Shown one piece after another: positions 7,685-14,922 of a DNA stretch of 64,000 nt (positions within the stretch are counted from its first letter, which is position 1; the number at the start of each line of letters is the position of its first letter). The notes under the pieces are model-generated. The model saw only the letters and a program-made list of their open reading frames with translations, made no database searches and had not been told where the DNA came from. This DNA is from Thermoanaerobaculia bacterium (lineage in GTDB: Bacteria > Acidobacteriota > Thermoanaerobaculia > Multivoradales > JAHZIX01). Made by a program: the position numbers and the translations under genes. The DNA is taken from NCBI GenBank assembly GCA_027069135.1, contig JALXFE010000102.1, forward strand, positions 1 to 64,000. Reading direction: 5' to 3'.

Positions 7685-8666
7685 AAGCATCGCGGAGCGG
7701 GACCATTTGGCCTGGGCCTTCTGGCGTGCGGCCCAAGGGAAGCGTGGCCGGCCTGAGGTCCAGGCCTTTGCGAAGAATCTCGACGAGAACCTGGATCGCA
7801 TGCAGTCCGAGATTCTGTCTGGGACCGTTGGGGTGGGCCGCATGCACTCGTTTGAGATTCGAGATCCCAAACGCCGAGTGATCCACGCTCCTTGTTTCCG
7901 GGAGAGAGTCCTGCACCATGCACTGATGGCCTACCTGGGGCCGGTTTTCGAGCGTTCGTTGGTTGCGGACACCTTTGCCTGCCTTCCTGGAAGGGGAAGT
8001 TGGGCTGCTGTTTTGAGGGCGCAGCAGCACTCTCGATCCTATGGCTGGTTTCTCAAGATGGATATGCGTTCGTATTTCGCGTCAATCGACTAGAAGATAC
8101 TCTCCTCCCAGATTCGTCGCCGCCTCAAAGGAGAAGGTGTATTGGAGCTTTGCGACCGGGTCCTTTCTGCCTACTCGACATCCGCTGGGCGAGGACTTCC
8201 CATCGGAGCTCTGACCTCTCAGCACTTCGCAAACCTGTACCTGGCCCCTTTTGATCGCTACCTTCTGGAGGAACTCGAAGTCGGTGGACTGGTTCGCTAC
8301 ATGGATGATGTCGTGGTCTGGGGCGAGACGAGTCAGCGGCTCCGGGACGTCCTTCGGGCCTGCGAGGAATTCGTAGAGGAAGGTCTTCGCCTCGAGATCA
8401 AACCAAATTGGCAGATTCAGCGAACTTTCCGGGGGTTGACCCTCTGCGGATTCCGGGTTTTTTCCCGGAAGTTGGCGCTCTCTCAGCGCCGCCGGCGGCG
8501 TTATCGGCAGGCCCGGGTGAGCTGGGAAAGCGCTTACCTCTCTGGCGCCATTGATGCTCGGACTCTCCAGGAGGCCTACGCAGGGGTTCTCGCCATCACC
8601 ACTGGAGCGCAGTCCCTGGCCTGGCGTCGCGGCGAATTGGCACGCCGACCGGCAGTCGAGGTTTGA
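7659..8666 (+). pseudogene. DGR reverse transcriptase interrupted by one in-frame TAG (codon 145)
   Basis: A single frame of 336 codons with one internal stop, TAG 8091-8093. Before it: RT motifs including RDPKRRVIHAP and the motif-A segment FLKMDMRSYFASID (catalytic Asp135). After it, in the same frame: GLPIGALTSQHFANLYLAPFD, which carries the SQ signature specific to DGR-type RTs, and RYMDD with the two catalytic Asp (216-217), then a thumb region. No frameshift is present and both halves are well conserved. A CAG-to-TAG change would explain it. It is either a recent nonsense mutation, a sequence error, or a stop that is read through. A TTG at 8142 could start a second fragment but would lack motif A. 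Confidence 0.88.
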
Positions 8667-8702
8667 GCATGATAGAAAACCCATGGTGGTCAGGATCAAC
8701 AA

Positions 8703-8833
8703 GGTTCGAAGCGCGTGATTCGCGGCGGCTCCTGGAACTCGAACGCACAGAACGTGCGTGCGGCGTACCGCAACGGGAACGAGCCGGGCAACCGCGACAA
8801 CAACCTGGGCTTCCGCCTGGTCCGAGCTCCGGG
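8703..8833 (+). repeat. DGR template repeat (TR)
   Basis: 131-nt non-coding template 36 nt after the RT stop. It is the common ancestor-like copy of VR1, VR2 and VR3. It contains eight AAC codons in the VR frame, the usual design that allows wide amino-acid change without stop codons. Read in that frame it spells RGGSWNSNAQNVRAAYR and so on to GFRLVRAPG. The C at 8827, where all VRs have G, marks the IMH*/IMH difference that protects the template from being overwritten. The flank 8834-8973 contains no gene I can support. Confidence 0.95.
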
Positions 8834-8973
8834 GACGCTGGAAGCTTCCCGGACCCGATTCTGGACCCGTCCGGCTGCGGGACTTGCGGTCGGCGAATCC
8901 TTGGGCTCCGGTGTGTAAGTAGGGTTGCAGAAGCCTCCGCGAACGCTCGCCGGCGCCTGCTTGTTTTCCTCCG

Positions 8974-9891
8974 ATGAGCCGCCAAGCAAAACCCTCCAGT
9001 CACGGCGAAACCTACTGGCATCCACTCGTCAACCTCAACCCCCCCGCTTGGGCTTGCGCTTGGGGGGAAGATCCCTGGGGCGTGTTTGCGACCTTTCTGG
9101 TCGGCGATGTCGAGCAAGAAATGCGATGGATCCCGGCGGGAACCTTTTGGATGGGCTCTCCTCCAGGAGAGGCGGGGAGGGACGCAAACGAAGATCGGCA
9201 CCTGGTGACCCTGACGAAGGGGTTTTGGATGGCACAGACGCCTTGTACCCAAGATCTTTGGCTGGAGGTCATGGGCCAAAACCCGAGTAGGTTTGTTTCC
9301 GGGCGTCGCCCCGTAGAGACCGTGAGTTGGGAGGATTGCCAGGGTTTCCTCGAACGTCTCAGCGAGCGTTGCCCAGGCCTCGAACCTCGGCTGCCGACCG
9401 AGGCGCAATGGGAGCACGCTTGCCGGGCAGGCGTCGATTCGGCCACCTGGCCGGGAGACCTCAAAATCCTTGGAGTCCGCGATGCTCCCCTCTTGGACCC
9501 GATTGCCTGGTACGGTGGAAACAGTGGCGAGGGTTTTGATCTTGAGAAAGGTTGGGATTCTTCTAGTTGGCCTGAGAAGCAGTATTCCCATAAGAAGACC
9601 GGGACTCGGCTGGTGGCTCTCAAGGAGCCGAATCCGTGGGGTCTTCTTGACATCCTGGGAAATGTCTACGAGTGGTGCTCGGACTGGAAGGGGCCCTATC
9701 CTGCAGAGCACGTCGAAGACCCGAAGGGCCCGGATTCGGGTTCGTTGCGCGTGTTTCGCGGCGGCTCCTGGAACTCGAACGCACAGGACGTGCGTGCGGC
9801 GTGCCGCGACGGGCACGGGCCGGGCGTCCGCGGCAGTTACCTGGGCTTCCGCCTGGTCCGAGGTCCGGGAAGCGCAGCCCAGGAGCGGTAG
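8974..9891 (+). CDS. Stand-alone FGE-sulfatase (C-type-lectin fold) protein, second DGR target
   Basis: A 305-aa protein made almost entirely of one FGE domain: MRWIPAGTFWMGSP, QTPCTQDLWLEVMG, LPTEAQWEHACRAG, NPWGLLDILGNVYEWCSDW and the closing variable repeat. No signal peptide is visible. It is closely similar to the two FGE domains of the vWA fusion protein. The catalytic cysteine segment of formylglycine-generating enzymes is absent, so a binding rather than an enzymatic role is expected. It lies just behind the TR, the usual place for a DGR target. It probably supplies an extra diversified recognition subunit. No clear Shine-Dalgarno precedes ATG 8974, so the start is less certain than the frame. 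Confidence 0.85.
   Translation: MSRQAKPSSHGETYWHPLVNLNPPAWACAWGEDPWGVFATFLVGDVEQEMRWIPAGTFWMGSPPGEAGRDANEDRHLVTLTKGFWMAQTPCTQDLWLEVMGQNPSRFVSGRRPVETVSWEDCQGFLERLSERCPGLEPRLPTEAQWEHACRAGVDSATWPGDLKILGVRDAPLLDPIAWYGGNSGEGFDLEKGWDSSSWPEKQYSHKKTGTRLVALKEPNPWGLLDILGNVYEWCSDWKGPYPAEHVEDPKGPDSGSLRVFRGGSWNSNAQDVRAACRDGHGPGVRGSYLGFRLVRGPGSAAQER
9739..9869 (+). repeat. DGR variable repeat VR3
   Basis: 131 nt matching the template repeat without gaps. About 12 differences fall at template adenines (e.g. AAG to TTG, ATT to TTT, AAC to GTC, CAC and TAC). Two do not: a C-to-T in an AGT codon and the shared 3' G. The repeat ends 19 nt before the stop codon. Confidence 0.94.
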
Positions 9892-9905
9892 CGACAAGAG
9901 AGAGG

Positions 9906-9925
9906 CTCCGCGTTCGCGAGGGGAG
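9906..9925 (+). repeat. GC-rich hairpin after VR3
   Basis: CTCC and GCG pair with CGC and GGAG around a TT loop, with bulges, followed by the same GGGAGGGACG block seen after VR1 and VR2. Likely DGR target-recognition structure by analogy with phage DGRs. Confidence 0.5.
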
Positions 9926-10026
9926 GGACGACCGCGCGTCGCTGGTGTTGGCAACGTTCGGAAACTGACCCACCCCCGGCCGAGTTTCAGTGTAATCGAG
10001 AGTCGGTCTTTTCTCCTTTCTTAGGT

Positions 10027-10203
10027 CTTTTCTTTCAACCGCTGCCGTCGCGGTTGGGGGAGCTGTGGTCGGAGCCGCCGGAGACAGGGCAGCTGATTAT
10101 CCGGAGTGGCACCGGAGTGGCACTGACGGCTTTGGATGAGGATCTGTCCATTCGGGGAATTCTGGTCGGCGATTATGGACAGTTGCCCCGTCGAGCCGCT
10201 TGA
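10027..10203 (+). other. Possible coding remnant at the right edge of the island
   Basis: In the 528 bases between the last DGR target and the cytochrome gene, one frame reads 58 residues of protein-like sequence (SRLGELWSEPPETGQLIIRS, later DEDLSIRGILVGDYG) ending at TGA 10201. It has no good start and no recognised family. It may be the tail of a gene lost when the island formed. Apart from the promoter at 10250 I see nothing else in this gap. Confidence 0.25.
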
Positions 10204-10249
10204 AGGCTCACGGGGGGCGATCCTCTCGGCAGCTCCTCAGCTCATTGAT

Positions 10250-10277
10250 TTGACAGGTCAAGATTACATGATATACC
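10250..10277 (+). promoter_or_regulatory. Sigma-70-type promoter for the cytochrome gene
   Basis: TTGACA at 10250-10255, a 16-nt AT-rich spacer and TATACC at 10272-10277, about 140 nt before the start codon at 10420. This is the only stretch of low GC in the gap. Confidence 0.55.
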
Positions 10278-10419
10278 GTCTTAACAATTAATCGCCGGTT
10301 GCTCTTCAAGAAAGCCAACGACAAGGTCCAGCCGGCTCCCTCAAGGAGAAGGGGCGGAGCTGCGCAGGTCTGTTGGACCATTCTGAAGGGATCAAGCCGG
10401 AACCCACAAGGAGGAAATC

Positions 10420-12678
10420 ATGGAGAGTACCCACAACCAGCCCGTCCCCGTCGCGCGAAAGATCTTGTGCTATCTGGCATTCCTGCTACTGGCCGTCGGC
10501 TTGGGGCAGGTCACGGTCCAGGCAGCGCAGGAAACCCGCCTCCCGAAGCTCGAGCTTGCCACCCAACCGGCCGACCAACTGATTGGAAAGACAGGCCTTT
10601 CCGACCAGGGCACGATTCCCCTCTTGAAGGTTATTGAAGGCACGCCGGAGAGGGCTTTGCTCGAGGCGGAGCCCCTCGGCAAGGAGATCGAGGAACGGGC
10701 TCAAGCATTGGCCAACGGCACCCTTCAAGTGCGAGCGGAGACCGCGAAGGTCGATGATCTCTACCTCAAATGGGCGAGCGCTAACGCCAAGCAGGGGGGA
10801 GATCACAATCTCAGGCTCGTTCTCGGTACGATCCGCGGCCTGATGCCCGCCGGCGAGGCGACCGGCAAGGCGTGGGTCGACTTGGTCGACGCCAAGGTGC
10901 GGATCGAGATCGAGAGCTTGCGGGTTGGGGTCGACCTCTGGTTGGTCGACAACCAGAGTGGCCACGGCAGAAGCGCGCTTCCGGAGGCCGGTGACCGCTA
11001 TTTCCGGTTGGGCCACCTCGAACCCCTAGGCGACGTTGCGGAGTTTTCGAAGAACCTTGACGGCGGTTTTTTCGATCGCTTCGAGCTCGATCTCTTGGTG
11101 GTCACCCCGGCGGGCATTCATCCCAAGGACGAGATGATGCTGCTCGGGACCCCATCGACCTTCCAGCGTCGGTTTACCCGCGAACGGCGTGGTGTCTCTT
11201 CGGCTCCGGCAGGTGCCGGTGGCTTTTCTGACCCCCGGGTCGCTCTCGGCCTGGTCAGCCAGCAGGTCTTGGAAGGGGGCGATCTTTTCTTCCGGGGCAC
11301 CTTCGAAGGCAACGGCCGCAGCTGCGGAACCTGCCATCCGCCGGCCTTCAATCTGGTGATCGATCCCGACTTCATCGCCCGTCAGCGCCGGATCAACCCC
11401 AACGATCCTCTCTTCATCGCCGATCCGGGTCGTCCGAACGGTGTGCCGCTGGAGATTCCTGACATCCTGGAACGCTTCGCTCTCATTTTTGAGAATGTCG
11501 ACGGCTTCGAGGATCCGGGCAATAAGTTCATGATGCGCAGCGTGCCGCACAATATTTCGAGTGCTCTTTCCGTCCTGCCGCCGGGTGATAGCGACGGTGA
11601 CGGCGTGCTCGACGACGGCACCACCAACGACGTTTTCGCCTTCCGCACCGGATGGTCCGGAGACGGTGCGCCGTCGCCGGGCGGCCTGCGAGCTTTTCCT
11701 CTTGGAGCTGTGGTCCAGCACTACACTCGGGATTTCAATACTCGCTTTCCGAGCCCGCAGAGCTTCCGGTTGCAGACCGAAGCGGAGCTGGACCGGTTGG
11801 AGGCCTTTCTTCTCTCGACGGGCCGGCTCAACGAGTTGGACCTCTCCGTGGCGGGCTTCACCGATAGCCGAGCCGAACGCGGCCGGCAGCTCTTCACCAC
11901 CGGTGTCGGGGGAGCCAAATGCTTTGGCTGCCACAATAACGCTGGCGGTAACTCGGCCTTCGGTGGCAATCGCAATTTCAACACCGGCATCGAGACGGTG
12001 CGCATCGCTGAGCTCAATGCTCGTGGCATCCCCTGCGATGGCGGTTTCGGAGGCCAGGGGAACGTCCCGCCCAACAATGTCGGCTGCGCACCGGGCTCGG
12101 CCGGTGGTCGAGGCAACGGCAGCTTCAACGTGATGCCTCTGGCCGAAGCGGCAGATACGCCTCCTTTTTTCCACACCAACGCGTTCAACACGATCGAGGA
12201 GGCTGTCGGGTTCTACTCGACGCCGACCTTTGCCAACTCTCAGGGCGGCGCTGTGATCAACTCGGTCTTCGGTGAGCCCATCAACCTGACCGCCCAGCAG
12301 ACCAATGACGTGGCGGCCTTCTTGCGGGTCCTCAACTCGTCCTTCAACCTCCAGCAGTCCCTGCAACGCATCGAGGCGGCGCAGCAGATCGGCGGCGTCT
12401 TCGGCCTGTCGCAGATCCAGCTGACCAACAATCTGCTGATTCTGGCCAACAACGAGTTGGTGGATGCTTTCTTCGACTTGCGCGACCGTGGCCTTAACGG
12501 TGCCTCCCAGTCGGATATCTTCAACTCGATCTTTTTTCTTCGGCAGGTTCTCAGGAGCGGCAACCCTGCGATCCGTGCCTTTAACGCCGAGCTCGCACGA
12601 GCCTTTGCCGCCCGGGCGGACAGCCGGCTCGGCTCGGGGATCGCCTTCGACATCGGCGAGGGCAATCTGCTCTTCTAG
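10420..12678 (+). CDS. Secreted di-heme cytochrome c / peroxidase-like protein
   Basis: A 752-aa exported protein; the signal peptide (CYLAFLLLAVGLGQVTVQA) ends near residue 36. Two heme-c motifs are present, CGTCH at about 302-306 and CFGCH at about 501-505. The layout (heme 1, then FMMRSVPHNI, then RGRQLFTTGVGGAKCFGCH, then PPFFHTNAFNTIEEAVGFY) resembles MauG/CcpA-type di-heme cytochrome c peroxidases, but with a long N-terminal extension of some 270 residues of unknown fold. A well-placed AAGGAGG precedes the ATG. It should act in the periplasm as an electron-transfer or peroxidase protein; the substrate is unknown. Confidence 0.75.
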   Translation: MESTHNQPVPVARKILCYLAFLLLAVGLGQVTVQAAQETRLPKLELATQPADQLIGKTGLSDQGTIPLLKVIEGTPERALLEAEPLGKEIEERAQALANGTLQVRAETAKVDDLYLKWASANAKQGGDHNLRLVLGTIRGLMPAGEATGKAWVDLVDAKVRIEIESLRVGVDLWLVDNQSGHGRSALPEAGDRYFRLGHLEPLGDVAEFSKNLDGGFFDRFELDLLVVTPAGIHPKDEMMLLGTPSTFQRRFTRERRGVSSAPAGAGGFSDPRVALGLVSQQVLEGGDLFFRGTFEGNGRSCGTCHPPAFNLVIDPDFIARQRRINPNDPLFIADPGRPNGVPLEIPDILERFALIFENVDGFEDPGNKFMMRSVPHNISSALSVLPPGDSDGDGVLDDGTTNDVFAFRTGWSGDGAPSPGGLRAFPLGAVVQHYTRDFNTRFPSPQSFRLQTEAELDRLEAFLLSTGRLNELDLSVAGFTDSRAERGRQLFTTGVGGAKCFGCHNNAGGNSAFGGNRNFNTGIETVRIAELNARGIPCDGGFGGQGNVPPNNVGCAPGSAGGRGNGSFNVMPLAEAADTPPFFHTNAFNTIEEAVGFYSTPTFANSQGGAVINSVFGEPINLTAQQTNDVAAFLRVLNSSFNLQQSLQRIEAAQQIGGVFGLSQIQLTNNLLILANNELVDAFFDLRDRGLNGASQSDIFNSIFFLRQVLRSGNPAIRAFNAELARAFAARADSRLGSGIAFDIGEGNLLF

Positions 12679-12701
12679 CTCCAGGGTGAAGAGTCAGGGG
12701 G

Positions 12702-12735
12702 CAACCCGGGTGCCGCTGTTTCGGCACCCGGGTTG
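12702..12735 (+). terminator. Strong hairpin after the cytochrome gene
   Basis: A 14-bp perfect stem (12702-12715 with 12722-12735) around a 6-nt loop, 23 nt after the stop codon. It lacks a long T run, so it may act as a factor-assisted terminator or as a 3' mRNA stabiliser. Confidence 0.6.
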
Positions 12736-12832
12736 TTCCGGTCTCCCCTTATCGGGGTGTACTATGCAGGTCGTTCGATGGCCAACGATGGTTGCTTTAG
12801 GAGCAATCCGAAAAAGCATAGGCGATGAAGAA

Positions 12833-13228
12833 ATGGCCTCCGAGTTTCGGGGATCTTCTTTGTCGGATCCGATGGAGGAAGACCCCGTGACCTTCGCGTT
12901 CAATGTCGTCGTATCCGCGTTGATCATCAGTCTGGCTTCGTGGCTCTCGAGGAAGCTGCCAGCTTTGGCGGGCTTCATCGTGGCCCTACCTCTGGCGAGC
13001 ATGCTCGTCCTTCCTCTGTCCTTTCACCAGCACGGAGACTCCCAGGCCTCGATGGTCTTGGCCAGGAGTATCTTCCTGGCCATCCCGGTGAGCCTGATGT
13101 TCTTCTTGCCCTTCCTCGTCTCCGGCCGCTTCGGCCTGAGCTTCTGGCAAGCCTATGGACTGGGCTGCATCGCCCTCATGGTCGGTTTCTTCACCCACCG
13201 GCTCGTGACCCGAGTCTTTTTCCTGTAA
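12833..13228 (+). CDS. Small four-helix inner-membrane protein (DUF3147/GlpM-like)
   Basis: A 131-aa protein with about four hydrophobic segments: FNVVVSALIISLASWL, PALAGFIVALPLASMLVLPL, SIFLAIPVSLMFFLPFLV and YGLGCIALMVGFFTHRLV. The pattern of a first helix, a charged turn, then LAGFIVALPLASML matches the small DUF3147/GlpM-like membrane proteins, whose function is not settled. I took ATG 12833; an ATG 36 nt further in (MEEDPVTFAFN) is also possible and would still keep all helices. It stands alone between the hairpin and the methyltransferase. Confidence 0.6.
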   Translation: MASEFRGSSLSDPMEEDPVTFAFNVVVSALIISLASWLSRKLPALAGFIVALPLASMLVLPLSFHQHGDSQASMVLARSIFLAIPVSLMFFLPFLVSGRFGLSFWQAYGLGCIALMVGFFTHRLVTRVFFL

Positions 13229-13335
13229 CTTCGCGCCCTTGGAGAAGGAGAGCTAGACTTCGGTCCTGTGCTGGCCGGGGTAGAGCGGCTTATCGAACGG
13301 CGCAACGCGATGATCCGGCGGGAGGCGGAACGGCA

Positions 13336-14169
13336 ATGACGACCCATGAGCTGAGTGTTTCGAAGCACTATGCGATTCAGGATCTCGAGACGCGAGTTCT
13401 CGCTGCCCTCGAGGCGGCGGGGAAGGATCTCGAAGCGCTGAGCATCGAGGACCTGGCACCCATCGATGCGTTCCACATTCGGGGACGGGCGGCGACGGAG
13501 GAGTTGGCGGGACGGGTGGATCTCGGCCCCGATCATCTGCTTCTCGACGTCGGCTGTGGCCTTGGCGGAACCAGCCGGTACTTGGCGGCTACCGCCGGCT
13601 GCAAGGTATTCGGTCTCGACCTCACCGAAGAGTATTGCCGGGTGGCCGAGATGCTCTCGGCCCGGGTAGGTCTGGCGGATCGGACCGACTTCCGGCAGGG
13701 TAGTGCCCTCGCCCTGCCGTTCGAAGATGGCCACTTCGATGTGGTCTGGACCGAGCACGTGCAGATGAATATCGAAGACAAGGCCGGATTCTACGCAGAC
13801 ATCGCCCGGGTGCTCAAGCCCGGCGGCCAATTCGCCTTTCACGACATTTTCGCCGACACCGAGGACGGTCTGCGCTTCCCCGTCCCCTGGGCCTCCGACG
13901 CTTCTCTGAGCCACTTGATCACGGTTCCGAAGCTGCGCACCTTGTTGCAGGAGTCGGGATTGGTCTTCGAGCATTGGGAAGACATGAGCGAAGCGTCGAT
14001 GAGCTTCTTCCGGTCCGTGCTTCAAGGTGATGGAGCCTTAGGCCAGCAGCCTCTCAGTCTCAACTTGCTGATGGGCGAAACCACCGAGCTCAAGTTCACC
14101 AATCTGCTTCGCAACTTGGAAGAGAATCGTGTGCGGGTGGTGCAGGGCGTCATGAGACGAGGGACGTAG
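13336..14169 (+). CDS. Class I SAM-dependent methyltransferase
   Basis: A 277-aa protein. Motif I is LLLDVGCGLGGTSRYLA (about residues 71-87), the acidic end of strand 2 is VFGLDLT, and motif II is FDVVWTEHVQMNIEDK. This is closest in style to the UbiE/glycine-sarcosine-dimethylglycine group, which uses a small metabolite as acceptor. The substrate cannot be told from sequence. The GTG- or ATG-initiated extension upstream is rejected because the methyltransferase core starts soon after ATG 13336. Confidence 0.75.
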   Translation: MTTHELSVSKHYAIQDLETRVLAALEAAGKDLEALSIEDLAPIDAFHIRGRAATEELAGRVDLGPDHLLLDVGCGLGGTSRYLAATAGCKVFGLDLTEEYCRVAEMLSARVGLADRTDFRQGSALALPFEDGHFDVVWTEHVQMNIEDKAGFYADIARVLKPGGQFAFHDIFADTEDGLRFPVPWASDASLSHLITVPKLRTLLQESGLVFEHWEDMSEASMSFFRSVLQGDGALGQQPLSLNLLMGETTELKFTNLLRNLEENRVRVVQGVMRRGT

Positions 14170-14319
14170 TCCGGTCCGACCACGGCATAGAAAGAGGAAG
14201 GTAGAAGCAATTCGTACTATACTCAGAGGGAAACCCTGACGTCTATGCGAGCCTTGGTGGTCTTTTGGTCGTGGGGGCTTCGGGCCAAAATTATCGACTA
14301 AAGAGCTCAGATTCCACTC

Positions 14320-14922
14320 ATGTCCTCGCCCAGCACCAGCGTTACCCAATTGATCATCGCCCATAGAAATGGGGATCAACAAGCCTTTGATCGATTGGTC
14401 TCGGTCCTATATGACGACCTGCGCCGCCTGGCCCATGGACAGCTTCGACGTCTGAAATCCTGGGAAGGCCTCAACACGACGGCGCTCGTTCATGAGGCCT
14501 ACGTCAAGCTGGTCGCCAAGGAGGACCGCGGTTGGGAGAGCGAAGGCCACTTCCTCGCCACGTCGGCAAAGGCCATGCGCCACATCCTGGTGGACGCGGC
14601 CCGTCGACGTCTGGCCGCCAAACACGGCGGCGGCCAGATCCCGGAAACCCTGGACGACCGCCTCTGCGGGGAAAACTCTCACGCTGCCGAGGTGCTTTCG
14701 GTGCACGAGGCCTTGGACCAGCTGCGGGAGATCGATCAGCGCATGTGTCAGGTCGTCGAATGCCGTTTCTTCGCCGGCTACTCGGTAGAAGAGGCGGCCA
14801 AAGCTCTGGGCATCTCCCAGCGCACCCTGCACCGTGACTGGCTGCGGGCCCGAGCTTGGTTGAGACGTTGGCTGGCCGCGGCCGACGGCGGCGAGCCGAG
14901 AGAAGTGGAAGAGGAGGCCTGA
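14320..14922 (+). CDS. ECF-type RNA polymerase sigma factor (Sig-70_X6 class)
   Basis: A 200-aa sigma factor with region 2 (FDRLVSVLYDDLRRLAHGQL, then TTALVHEAYVKL) and region 4 (MCQVVECRFFAGYSVEEAAKALGISQRTLHRDWLRARAWL). The DLRRLAHGQLRR/HFLATSAKAMRHILVDAARRR pattern is that of the ECF group common in Acidobacteria and Planctomycetes and typically paired with a TPR kinase. The kinase gene overlaps it by TGATG, so the two are translated together. Kinase-controlled sigma activity is a likely mode; target promoters are unknown. Confidence 0.88.
   Translation: MSSPSTSVTQLIIAHRNGDQQAFDRLVSVLYDDLRRLAHGQLRRLKSWEGLNTTALVHEAYVKLVAKEDRGWESEGHFLATSAKAMRHILVDAARRRLAAKHGGGQIPETLDDRLCGENSHAAEVLSVHEALDQLREIDQRMCQVVECRFFAGYSVEEAAKALGISQRTLHRDWLRARAWLRRWLAAADGGEPREVEEEA

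Noticed and set aside
5774-7870. A 698-codon open frame on the minus strand
   Set aside because: It is antisense to the two FGE domains, the HRDC gene and the RT start; its composition mirrors their GC-rich codons and no motif is recognisable.
8142-8666. The second half of the RT as a separate gene starting at TTG 8142
   Set aside because: It lies in the same frame as 7659-8090 with only one stop between, and alone it would lack motif A, so it cannot be a working RT.
3539-9891. FGE domains as genuine sulfatase-activating enzymes
   Set aside because: The catalytic cysteine segment is missing, no sulfatase gene is nearby, and the closing strand is a DGR variable repeat.
8596-9954. A 452-codon open frame on the minus strand over the TR and VR3
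   Set aside because: Arg/Pro/Ser-rich shadow of the FGE gene and TR, with no start context.
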